Shown one piece after another: positions 21,108-32,100 of a stretch of DNA of 64,000 bases. The notes below the pieces were generated by a model that had not been told where the DNA came from, did not search any database, and saw nothing but the letters and a program-made list of their open reading frames with translations. The stretch comes from Colocasia esculenta (Eukaryota; Streptophyta; Magnoliopsida; Alismatales; Araceae). The translations under genes and the position numbers were made by a program. Location of the stretch: the NCBI GenBank assembly GCA_014218235.1, contig CM024760.1, forward strand, positions 64,792,961-64,856,960, written 5' to 3'. Position 1 is the first letter of the stretch. Every line of letters begins with the position of its first letter.

Positions 21108-24100
21108 TTACAAATCGTCGTATCTCCCATCAATGTCTGTTCTTAACCAAGTTACATCATTCCCTTCAGTTTGGATGAAATTTTCAAATACTTCACCTGA
21201 AGGTGGCTCAGTATCCAAATTCCTTTGACATTCTTCTTCTGAAAATGTCTGATTATCATTTTGTTCAATCAAATCAATCAAATCTCTTGGTGGAGCTTTT
21301 ACAACAACATGACATTCCTTGTCAATAGGATCATTTGAAAAGAACACTTGCTCAGCTTGAGATGCCAAGATGTATGGCTCATCTGAAACTCTATGACTAT
21401 TTAATATTCTATCAAGATTCACAATTGTTAAACCAAATTCATCTATCTTCACTCCGGACCCAGATAAAACATCACCCAATCACATTTAAATAGTACAATC
21501 ATGAATTTTGATCCATATTCTATCTCTATTATGTCTCTGAGTATACCATAATAGACTACATCTCTTGTGATGGGATTTCTATCTTTGACACTTGAAAAGC
21601 TTGTGTTTTAGCTTCAACCATAACTCCATGATTCTGCACTTTTCTTTCCATTTCAACATCCTTGATATGAAACCTAAATCCATTGATGATAAATCCTTTG
21701 TACCTCCGAGCCAAACAATTTGGGCCAAGCACCAAGCGTTCAAGTTGTTGATATTGAAGTGCATCCCTTCCTACAGCCAATTCTTTTACCTAAAACTTTT
21801 CAATGTTCAGATGCATATAATGTTAGTTAATCTTAATGTTGTATGGTAATAACAACAAATGTGTTACTTATCCACTTACATTATCTATAAACCATATATG
21901 AAACTGTTCATTATGCTTTCTTTCAATATCTCTGGCCCGACGATATTGAGTTGATAATGCATTGAGATGAATCCTGCAAATTTGAATTCATTAGAATATA
22001 TAACACAAATAAACATAATATCATAACTTCCATTTAATTAGTTACTTACTAAATAAAAGGGTTGATTGCATCACAATTGAAGAGCACATATCGATGAGCT
22101 TGTACTAATGTGGTATGATCTAATAAAACCACATCAAAGCTACCTAGACCACGACCGGATTTTGAAAAAATAGAGAATTCCTCTGATTCAACATCCATTG
22201 TTTCATCAAAATTCCTTGCTGGTCGTGTTAATTTGCTCTCTATGTTATGCAAGTACCTTGAACAAAATGTTAAGCATTCTTCTGCCAAGTAACCTTGAGC
22301 AATTGAACCCTCTGGATGACTTTTATTGCGTACATATGATTTTAATGTCATCAAGTACCTATACATGAGAACTTGATTAAATGAATATACCTCACTAAAT
22401 ATTAGTAATCAAATAAGCAATTTCAATATACATACCTTTCAATAGGATACATCCAACGATATTGGACTGGTCCAGCTAGTCTTGCTTCTTCAGCCAAATG
22501 AATTGATAAATGCACCATAATTGTAAAAAATGATGGCGGGAAAATCCTTTCCATTTGGCAAAGAGTCAAAGCAATACGAGATTCCAATAATTGTAGATCA
22601 CTTATACGAAGTGTCTTTGAATAAATTGCCTTGTAAAAGTTGCATAGTTCAATCAATACAATTGTTACCTTCTTAGGCAAAGATCTCCGCAAAGCTAATG
22701 GAAGTAGTTGCTGCATCAACACATGACAATCATGACTTTTTAAGGTCAATAGCTTATTCCCTTTAACACGTTTAGAAATGTTTGAAGCATAACCATCTGT
22801 AACTTTAATCTCTTTCAACACTCTACAAAATATCTCTTTTTCTTTATCATCCATATTGAGGCATGCAGGAGGAAGGAATACCCTTGTTCCACGGTGCTGC
22901 GGGTGTAGTTCCTTTCTTATGCCCATGTCCATTAAGTCATATCGAGACTTAATATTGTGTTTATCTTTACCTTCAAGATCCAATAATGTCCCAAGTATAT
23001 TATCACATATATTTTTTTCAATGTGCATGACATCCATGTTATGTCGAATAAGATTATCCTTCCAATATGGTAACTCAAAAAAGATGCTTCTTTTCCTCCA
23101 ATTGTATGGTGATTGTTGGGGAAGATCCTTTTTTCTTTTCTTTGAAAATCTTTTAACTGTGTACTTTTTTCCAAATATAACATTCATATCCTTTGTTTCA
23201 TCCAACACAATATCACCTGATAAAGGACGTGGTGCATCTCAATGTTCTTCGCTACCATCAAATGAAGCCTTTTATTTTCTGAATTTATGATCATGTGGGA
23301 GAAATCTTCGATGCCCTAAATACATTGCTTACGTCCATGCTTCAATTGCCTTGAGCATGTGTCTTTGTGACATTTAGGACATGCTAGCATCCCTTTGGTG
23401 CTCCATCCTGATACATCAACATAACCAGGAAAGTCATTGATGGTCCACATCAATGCAGCACGCATTCAAAATATTTCATTTGTTGATGAATCATATGTAT
23501 CTACATCACTATTCCATAACTCCTTCAACTCATCTATCAATGGTTGCAAATATATATCAACATCATTTCCAGGACTATGAGGGCCTTCAATAAGTAATGA
23601 CATGATGATAGAAGGTTGTTTCATACACATCCAGGAGGCAAATTGTAGATGATCAATAACACGGGCCATGTACTATGCATAGTATTCATAGTTCTAAATG
23701 GATTAAAGCCATCACTAGCCAAACCAAGTCTAATATTGCAAGCATCTGCAGAGAACAAAGGATGATGATAATCAAAAGTTTTCCAAGCTGGTGAATCTGC
23801 AGGATGACGAAGCAAGCCATCTTTAATTCGATGTTCATCATGCCATCTAAGAAAAGAAGCTGTCTTAGAAGACATGAACAATTTTTGAAGTCTTGGGATC
23901 AAAGGAAAATGATGAAGAACTTTTGCAGGAGATTTTCCTTTCTTAGATCTAAAATCTTTTCCTTATAAAGACTCAGGATTTTTCCATCTTGAAGCTTTAC
24001 ATATACGGCATGCATCATCATTAGTAGACTCTTTCCAATATAACTGACAATCATTAGGGCAAGCATGAATCTTCTTGTAATCAAGTCCCAAATCTCTAAT

Positions 24101-24822
24101 TATTTTTCTCATCTCATAATAAGAACTTGGCAGTGTTTTACCATCTGGAAGTGCTTTCCTTAATATTTCAAGCAGCATATCGAAAGACTTATCACTCCAC
24201 CCATTAAGACACTTGACATGAAATAATGCAATCTGGAATGAAAGTTTAGTGTAAGAGTCACAACCAAGATACAACTCTTTGTCAGCATCTTTTAGCAGAG
24301 TAAAGAACTCATCTGTCTCCAAGTGAATGCATTCTGTTTTATCATGTTGAGTTCTGTCATCATTTTGTGATGTATTTGCACATACATCTTCTAATATTCC
24401 ATACATGGCATCATGATCACCATTGTATTTGTCATGCCCTTGATTTTTGAGTATTGATTTGCATAGAGTTGTTCATTCTTTCACCATGGAAGTACCAATA
24501 AGTGTAATTTTGAGTAAAACCTTCACATATAAGATGATCAACAACATCTTCACGGAATATGAGAAGACAATTGTTGCAACTGTTACAAGGACATAATATT
24601 TTCTCTCCAATAGCAGTCCTCTGAAATGTGTAGTCCAAGAACTTGTTAATTCCCGCCTTGTACTCATCACTTGCCCTATTTCAACCAAGGGCAAAAAAAG
24701 TTGTAAATGTTTAAAGTATTTTAATATTAAAGTTACAAAACTTAATGGAGTAATAATTATACCTTGGTTTACGAATCCAACTTTTATCTATAGCACCATC
24801 TGATTGGTTCTTCTCTATTTCC
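21108..24822 (-). pseudogene. CACTA TNP2-type transposase, multi-exon, broken
   Basis: This is the enzyme that cuts and moves CACTA elements. Reading down the minus strand: DKSWIRKPR (about 24775) and FLDYTFQRTAIGEKILCPCN with VDHLICEGF form the transposase-associated N-domain (24480-24640). The Transposase_21 region runs from about 24406 (FQIALFHVKCLNGWSDKSFD) through SADACNIRLGLASDGFNPF (about 23710) to FPGYVDVSGWSTKGMLACPK (about 23400). The DUF4218 part follows at 23208-22423 (WKDNLIRHNMDVMHIEKNIC, LTLKSHDCHVLMQQLLPLAL) and 22366. The DUF4216 part (RRYKGFIINGFRFHIKD, DEPYILASQAEQVFF) ends at 21108. Stops and a frame change near 23900-23960 and 23220-23280 break it. Confidence 0.9.
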
Positions 24823-26139
24823 TATATAGCAAACACTTATTCATTATAAATGACTATACAATGTGAGAAAATAATCAAATGTTAATGTAAGCTTATTATT
24901 TGTCTCAGATTTTTAAAATAATAAATTGAAACATAAAAATAAAAAGTGACACGATACTTTAAATAAAAATGATATAATGATAGAATTAAAGAAAGTACAT
25001 TTATCTATATCGATATATATACCTCTTAGCGTGAATATCTTCATTTTCAACTAGTATATTTCTTGTTGCATTTCTCAAATTTGCTCTAGGTAATAATTCC
25101 CTATAGTCCAATACAAACATAAATATCACTAGAATGGAGAACACAACTTCAAACTCATGCTTATTAGATATAATAGTTAACAATATAAAAGGGTACTGGT
25201 AGACATAAAGGTAAGGAAACATTTATCTTGAATTTAATAAGATTAAAATATTATTTGCAACATGTTCTAATCCTAGAAAATGGAGAGCATATAAGCTTGG
25301 TGCATGTAGATGTCCTTGCTTTTTTTGAAAGATGATTTTCTACCTGAACATAATTTTCGTCTTTCTACGTTATTCCTTAAGGCCAAAAACACAATAATGC
25401 CAAACCATATATATGTCCTATGGCATCTGATATATGTTAAAGTTGATTCTAAAGATGCATGTGTTACATATAATTCTTATTCCTATTTTCATTAATTGTA
25501 CTAAAGAGTAAAAAATGTTCCAGAACCATTTTTGTGTCAATTAATTTGAAATTTCAACATCCATTGTGTTAACTTTTTTATTTTTGAAAAGAATAAAGAA
25601 GGATTCATTCATGTCCAATTTAATTACACCTACATAAAATTAAACACGACAATTTATCCATCTATTGATAAAATAAAAAAAATAAATTATTTGAAGTAGA
25701 GTAAAATACTGATGGAGATGGAATGGTTGGCACAACTAGTTGGACTCGGGTAGATGTTGTCGGCCGATTGTAACCTCCTATTCCCACATGTTTACTTTGG
25801 ACAAAAGTTCGATCTCCACGCTTGTTGTTAGAACTTGATATATTATCTCCATATTTAGAGCCGCCACTAATAGGAGGTCTCATGTTGAAGACGGGGACAA
25901 GAGATGGTGCTGCAGATGCCGGATATGTGCAAGTGGGTCAGGAAGATGTCTGGCGGTGACAAACTTCAGTGGACAATCCAGAAAATGCAGGACAGCGCTA
26001 ATGCAGAGGGTTGCTGAAGCGAGGGTCGCTGCAATGTCGAGTGTGTGAGCCCGTCGGTGAGGAGGTTGAATGACGGATTTGTTGCAGCCTGTGCACAAGT
26101 TGTTATGCAAGTATAAAGCATGCACTTACCAGACCAGCC
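24823..26139 (-). other. 5' side of the CACTA transposase gene, no coding sequence recognised
   Basis: It is AT-rich up to about 25700, then mixed. Short open frames show no family resemblance. By position it should hold the promoter and leader of the transposase gene. Confidence 0.4.
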
Positions 26140-26800
26140 TTACGTCAATAGATGGGCCTTCCTTTCGCAATCAACAAGGACGCCGAAGGGCAAAGCAGAT
26201 GCCAGCGGTTGCTCGTGCATGCAAGGGGGATGCGTCGACGCATGAGATCTTCACATAAGCAGGAGATCACGAAGGCGCCGACCGCGACTGCTACGAAGAC
26301 TTGCGAAGCGTGCAGAGCTGGCAGTCGTCCACACGCGAGAGGAATCGTCCGCGAGAGGCGAAGGCGCTTGCGAAGTGTGCTGGGCCGGCCGGCAGTCGTC
26401 CGCGCGTGAGACCGGCCGGGCACGAGAAGAATCGTCCGCAGGGGCCCACAGGCAGTCGTCCGCATGCGAAAGGCAAGAAGCCGTGCGGGGCCCGCGCGCG
26501 CGAGAGGTGAGCCGCGGCGGTCGTCCTCGCTAGGAAGGCGCTGAGTCGCTAACGGCTGCAGTGATCTTGCGAAGCGTGCAGGGGGCCCGGCAGTCGTCAG
26601 CAAGGGAGCGGTGGCTGGCCTGGTAGCGATACCGGACACCTCGATGGGTCGCAGGCGATCACCTGGATGGGTCAGCGAGGGAGCGGCGGCCAGCCTGTTA
26701 GGGACATACGTGAGGAGGCACGGGGCTTGGTGTGCGACGGTGCGATTATTTCGAAATTCCAACAAAATCCCGTGGGAGTAGGTTTCCACAAAAATTAACT
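26140..26800. repeat. GC-rich domain with GGCAGTCGTCCGC repeats in CACTA element E
   Basis: About 660 bp of very GC- and CpG-rich DNA sits in an AT-rich element, 270-930 bp from the transposase-side end. GGCAGTCGTCCGC and variants (GGAATCGTCCGC, GGCGGTCGTCC, GGCAGTCGTCAGC) recur at least seven times between 26325 and 26600. GCGAAGCGTGCAG occurs twice. The position recalls the GC-rich downstream control region of maize En/Spm. Long open frames across it on both strands are explained by base composition. Confidence 0.7.
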
Positions 26801-26819
26801 TTCCCCCCAAAACATCTGT

Positions 26820-27070
26820 AACTCTAAATGGTAATATAGCTAATAATTATGCTAGTAAAAGATAATGGTCATCCCATTATAATAATTGGTAGCTAATATT
26901 TAAAAAAGTTGTTTATTAACAGCTAATCATTATTGCTACTAAATGTAATAGTCACTGTAACTATTTAGTTGTTTTATTAAAAGCTATTTCGTAAGAAAAG
27001 CTATTAATTAACAGCAAATATAAATTGGCTGCTAGTAAAATTGCTACTAAAAATCAAATTTGGCGTAGTG
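26820..27070. repeat. Right terminal and subterminal repeats of CACTA element E
   Basis: It ends GGCGTAGTG at 27070. Inward it carries TTGCTACTAAA, GGCTGCTAGTAAA and AGCTAAT repeats matching those of the left end in inverted orientation. Confidence 0.8.
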
Positions 27071-27538
27071 ATGACAACTTGTTCTCGTATCCTGCCTCCT
27101 AACGACATTAATTACTTTAAGCATACTTGTTCTCATGAGATATTAAGTCCTACTGTGCGTTATTTGCTCATCCTGCGTATTTATTCATTGTGTTTCAAGC
27201 GAGTCGGATGATGACCACACTCACATGGATGGGAACGAGGACGACGTCCAGGAGTGACCCTTTTTCGGCAACCATCTGCTTAGTAGCTAGTTAGTATAGT
27301 TATGATTTAGTGAGTTAGTCCATCTTGATGTATTAGTTAGAATTCAATAAAGTACTCTAGGCCCTAGTTTGGCTCTGATCAGTTGATGTAATAGTTAGGT
27401 CTTGATTTGATGGAATGTTAATGATATTTGAGGTTGTTTGCTATTATTCCAATTGAGCAATGGTTTGTATTTATTTTCTCGCTCTGTGCTATTTAATAAC
27501 TGTAATTCCACTCCGATATTCCGTATTGGGGCATTACA

Positions 27539-27720
27539 ACAAATGAGAAGACAAGACCCTGTCAACAGACAACTACAAGTAGACAAGACCCCCTCGACAA
27601 ACGGCTATAAGAAAACAATACCCCCTCGACAGACGACTATGGGAAGACAAGACCCCATAGACAGGAAGCTATGAGCAGACCAGACTCTGTCAGTTGATGG
27701 CTATGTGATCAAGGGATCGT
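27539..27720 (+). repeat. Minisatellite downstream of gypsy pol, right part
   Basis: This is the continuation of the array at 14266-14385 after solo LTR D. Four to five degenerate units of 30-38 bp carry GACAAGACCCC, TCGACAGACGRCTA and variants. It fades by 27720. Confidence 0.75.
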
Positions 27721-28337
27721 CAATGCCATCAAGCTCAAGCAACTAGCAGCGACAACCAAGAGACCCTGTCAACAACATTGATGTTGTTGCATTGTTTTAT
27801 TTAAAAAAAAAAAAAAAAAAGAGATGCCTCATTGGACTTGTCCATTAGATGAGGGTAAAAAGGACCCAAAACCTGGTCATGGTGAAAATCTGCAAAGGGA
27901 GCCATGGGCAAAATTGGGCATCCCTCTACATGAAAACCCGAAGGGCGTATAGGCAAAAGCAATAGGGGGTCAGATTGGGTGAAAACCTGTAAGAGCACTC
28001 AATTTGATAATGAGAAGAAATAGATAAACAAATAGCGTCCATTCAACAACAACAACAAGCAATGAAGTGAATGTCCACTATCATTAATCAAAAAAGCTTA
28101 CAAAAAAATTGCCCTAGACTTGTTCCAAAGATACAACTTTCAAAAGCCAAGATAGAAAAGAAGAAAAACAAAAGAGTACATAGCAGCCTACAGATCTTTG
28201 AAGAGATCTTCAATGATCAGGATCCCAACAAAAGGAGAGACTAACAAGGCCTCCAAACTTTCTTCCTACACCCAGATCTCCTTCATCGCCAAGGTCATGA
28301 AGGCCGCCTTACCCTCATCTGAGGAGACTACTTCAGC
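27721..28337. other. Unclassified retroelement-like non-coding DNA
   Basis: An A-run (about 27801-27819) is followed by low-complexity AAC repeats (about 28048) and AT-rich sequence. It looks like the untranslated flank of the minus-strand reading frame that follows. No LTR boundary or protein is recognisable. Confidence 0.35.
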
Positions 28338-28960
28338 CTACTGAGTATGAAACGTACGAAGCCCTTGGAGTTCACATTCTCTTGCGGCCAGCTCGAGCCT
28401 CAACTGTACAACCTTGCTCTCTAAAGCTGCCGTTTCGACACAGAAATTGTCGAGCATTGTATGCAGTCGTTCCACCCCTCCCTGTAGAGGCTCTAGTGCT
28501 GACTCGTGCTCAGAGCATCGTGTCTTCAAAGTGGCCAGGCGCCCAGGGAGCTCATTAGCAAGGAACTCCTGACGTTTTACAAACCGAAGCAACATGATTA
28601 CTCACTTGGACCAATCTTCTAGTGAGTAGCCCATAAAGATCAATACTTCGGTTATCTTGTCCCCAGTGGCCTTGAGTGCTGAATAGGAAATTTGTGGATC
28701 ATGTATAACCATCGACCGCAAGATCGCCAAATTCTGTTTAACTAGAAGATCCGAAGGAAAGGTGCCTGTGGAGGGAACGACTATGGGTATTTGGATGGAT
28801 ACCTTGTTGTCAACCTCCGACCACAAGCCTGCAGTCATTGATTCACTGGAAGGGAGTTCTTTGGCCACAATAGAGCTTCGACAAAATGGGGGACCGCTGG
28901 ATACTAATTGGGAGCTTATAATATTTGAAGTACGAGGAAGGGGCGATGACCCAGCAGCGA
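28338..28960 (-). pseudogene. Unknown minus-strand reading frame with coiled coil, left part
   Basis: Two adjoining frames, 28602-28868 and 28338-28595, are separated by a stop and a short shift. The first reads ...FPSDLLVKQNLAILRSMVIH and ends LIFMGYSLEDWSK. The second is rich in Leu, Glu and Arg with heptads (LATLKTRCSEHESALEPLQG, LESKVVQLRLELAARECEL), a likely coiled coil. Upstream it stays open to 28960, where element B is inserted, and continues in frame at 38704. I do not recognise the family. It may be a structural (gag-like) protein of an unclassified element. Confidence 0.5.
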
Positions 28961-29106
28961 TGTTAGACCCCGAATTTTTATTCTTTTATATATATATATA
29001 TATGGATATGTATGGTGTGTTGGGAGTTTGCTTGTTGTGTGCATAGCATGCGTAGTTCATTGTGCCTACTATAAGTTTTATACTTCTCTTGAGCATGAGC
29101 ATATAC

Positions 29107-29137
<31 letters not shown>

Positions 29138-32100
29138 CTATATATATATATATATATGCGTGTATTCGCGTAAAAGTGAGCAATTAGCTAAATTAAGAAG
29201 TAATATGAATGTTCTCTTTTCTTTTCCAAGAATCTTAGACTTAGAATGATTGAGTAATATTATGTATGTATTTTCTAATATTGAAGAATATCCTATACTA
29301 CCTATTTCATGGAATTTTGTATGGGAGTATATGAAGTACATATGTGTATGTAGGTATGTATGTTATCTTGTGCATGTGACAATTGTATACCTAATTCTAC
29401 ATGCATAACACCTTGGTGTACTTACGTATGCATGAGTATGTTTAGTTGTAAACATGGTTCATTGCATGGTTTAGTTAATGCGTACATTGTACTTCGTACA
29501 TTGCATGTACATAAAGAGTTCAAGCATGGTAGGTGTATTTAGTAGTTTATATTGGGATGCTATACTCCTCATGATTAACATGCATGTATTTTTATGATAA
29601 TTAGGTGAGAATAGTCAATGGCTAAATTATGCATATAGTGCACATTAAGGAATCCTATGCATATAGTACTTAAGCAATGTTAGGTAAAGTTGTGCAAGTT
29701 AATCTAATTACCGGTGCACATGTTGTATCCATCTATTTCAAGCATAATGTACATAAGTATGCTACACCCGTGTGTGTATACTATATATATGTCAAATCAA
29801 GTGTGTGTATGCATAGGTAGATATCTACGTACATCTTATCTTAGTGTATTCATGTATGCTTTGTATGCCTAGGTATAAATGCTATTGATTGCCCGGTGTA
29901 GTAATATACATGCTATACCTTCTACTTTGTATGCGTATGAAGATATTCATGTGCGTGTTGTTATCTTAAATGTACCTATGTATGTATGTGTAGGATAAGT
30001 AGTAATTATTGGATATTTGCATGGTGTAGTGGTGTGTACACTATACTACATAGGTCTTATGTGCATGTATGAGTGGGTTAAGCATGGTTCTGCGTGATTT
30101 TAAGTTCTGGTAGAAGTGTATCTTGGCGTCAACATACCTGGACGCCCATGTTATGTCAGCGTCCATATCGACGGACGCCAACCCTATGTAGCCGTCCAGG
30201 GATGTGGACGTCAATATCCCTAATTTTATGTGTTCTGCAGAGCGAAGAGAACACTCATTGGGCCAGGCCTCTGATTGGGGAGATGTCTTCCCAACGTCTC
30301 TCTTGTCCCTTCAGCCCCTGCACGAGCCCCTCTTGCCCCTTATTCTTTAAAACACCTCTCTTTGCTACCTAGAGAGCTCTCTTGGCTCATTTTCTAAAAG
30401 GAACCCTAGTTGAGAGAAGAGATGAAGGACTGACCTTGAGAGCTCAGATCCGGCGTTCTGAGGCTTAGATCCGGCAATCTTCTTCGACAAGGAGGAAGTC
30501 CAAGCATAGGAGAAGGCTTCCCCGGCATTGGACTGCGGCTTGCAACCCCTGGAACCCGGAGCAAAAGATTTCTGGAGGCTTCTTGGCAAGAGCCAAGGAG
30601 AGCTTCATCGGCTATTTTGATCCGTTTAGAGGTTTTCTTCAGGCAAGTAAACCCTAGGTCTTGAGCCTAGATATGTCCCCTAAGTCTCAGGAATTTTTGT
30701 GGATTTTAATTCGTGTCTTGGAGCCCCTATTCTGAATCTTTTTCCAAGCCCGGTCTGTGTTCTTACATAGACAGGAACTTGACGGCAAGAGACCTTGCCG
30801 TCAAGTATCTGTTAACGGCATGCGATAATGCCGTCAACCCCTGTACGCGGCCAGGTCATTGACGTTGAGTTCGTCAGGACAGAACCGTTAACTGTTTTCT
30901 CCCTTAAATGACTATTTTCGATGTGTTCTCGCGATGAGGATATACTGTAAACCCTATACGTTATGTAAGATATCTATTGTGGTGTGGATGGGTTATTGAG
31001 CATGGTATGAGTAATGCAATTTAATTGTTTTGCGAAAATGCATGTATGTTAAGACAATAACCTTCTTGATTCACTGTTTGGATGATTTAGTGAGGGTCGG
31101 AAAGTGCTAAATGTTGTGAGCCATGTATGTATGCATCAGTCATCACCTGCAATTTCTATGATTTTTCCCATGTTTATATGATTTGTTAGAGTTTATGTTT
31201 TGGAAAATAGAGAACATGTGTAGGACTATTAAATTCTCTAGTAAATCGTGCTTTGTGCAATAAATACGGGTAGAATTTCGTGTGAATACATGTATGTTAG
31301 GTCAGGGCTGAGGCATGTTAAATCAATATTCATGCTAGATTCCATGCTAATAGGGATTTTAAATAGCATGTGAAATGGATGTTTGATTTTCTGTAAATTC
31401 GTTTTAGTTCAAAAAATCCAAAACTTGCATGCAGTGAAACCAGTATGTGGTTAAAATTCAGGACATTTGGACAATTATATAGTGCAATATGAAATTTCCA
31501 TGTAAAATGCGTGACTAATGCAAGCTATTATGAAATGATTTGGTTTCTGAACAATTTAACCTGATTAATGAAACTTCTGGAATGTTAATTATGGTCATCT
31601 ATAGTAGCATGGTTAGGAGAAAAACAGAGTCACATTGTGCATGAGAAAATGAGGGAGATGTGAGTGTTATGTGTAAAATACGTGTTAAAACTCGGCATGA
31701 GTAAAGTGTAAAAGTTGTGCCTATGTGACACTGCTACCCTAGAGGCATCGGGAGCCGTATATAGAAAAGTCCCTATAGAAGGCTCCATGTGATATAAGTT
31801 TGTCCCAAAGGCATTGGGAAAACCCCGGAGGTGGACAAGTACCACTGGATAGGGTGGAGAGGGCTTCTCCCGGTCTGCGCAGTTACCAAGATTCACCGCT
31901 GTATTGCCTAGGTGGTGAGTATGTGTATGAGTTGTGTCATGCGTTGTGATATGAGTTGTGTTATGAGTTGTGTTGAGAGCTGTGCTAAGGAATGAGCATG
32001 AGCTATGAGATATTTGTTAGTGTCCTCTACTGGTGGTTAGGACTATGTGTCATGGCAAATTGTTAAGCAATGAAAAATGAACAAAGTGTGAAATATGTGA

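Larger units (their letters stand above)
16776..27070 (-). mobile_element. CACTA (En/Spm-type) DNA transposon E
   Basis: The right end reads CACTACGCCAAATTT inward on the minus strand. The left end reads AACTATACAACAAATGTGAC, the same end with a changed first base and two extra bases. Both continue into TTTTTAGTAGC(T)AATT. Subterminal repeats of the type TAGCAGCCAT and GCTACTAAA crowd the first 600 and last 250 bp. Inside are a TNP2-type transposase gene and a Ptta-type second gene, both minus strand, as expected for this superfamily. The 3-bp duplication is not evident (CTT against ATG). Frame breaks suggest an inactive copy. Confidence 0.9.
14386..27538 (+). mobile_element. Solo LTR D (gypsy-type, about 2.86 kb) split by CACTA element E
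   Basis: It starts TGTAGCACCC (14386) and ends GGCATTACA (27538), with an exact 5-bp duplication ACAAA on both sides (14381-14385 and 27539-27543). No second LTR, primer binding site or pol lies between the ends once the CACTA element at 16776-27070 is removed. The remaining 2.86 kb is therefore best read as one solo LTR. A possible poly(A) signal AATAAA is at 27346. Related LTR-like DNA is at 62562. Short reading frames at 14768-16635 show no known family. Confidence 0.75.
1..27800 (+). mobile_element. Ty3/gypsy retrotransposon (Tekay/Del-like), left end outside window, split by two insertions
   Basis: Pol fragments occur in order and on one strand: RT and RNase H at 1-1539, integrase at 13032-14290, then a minisatellite that resumes at 27539. 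The missing pieces are explained by copia element A (1540-13031) and by solo LTR D with its CACTA insert (14386-27538). Removing A joins ...ANLIAQP to DIYVEIREQQ in frame, which supports a simple insertion. The integrase end, with GDHVMLKVSP, LRPRFIG and LRKYVYDPSHV, resembles the Tekay/Del chromovirus lineage. No chromodomain is visible after it. The 5' LTR and gag lie outside the window, and the right boundary near the A-tract at about 27.8 kb is a guess. Confidence 0.7.

Noticed and set aside
26145..26810. 221-codon open frame on the minus strand
   Set aside because: It lies in the GC-rich CACTA repeat domain, has Arg/Ala/Pro-heavy composition and no domain; overlapping frames are open on the other strand too.
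16773..27073. A 3-bp target duplication for the CACTA element
   Set aside because: The flanks read CTT and ATG. The left end is altered, so no duplication can be claimed.
28986..29249. Tyr-Ile repeat proteins in both strands
   Set aside because: These are translations of the (TA)n microsatellite.
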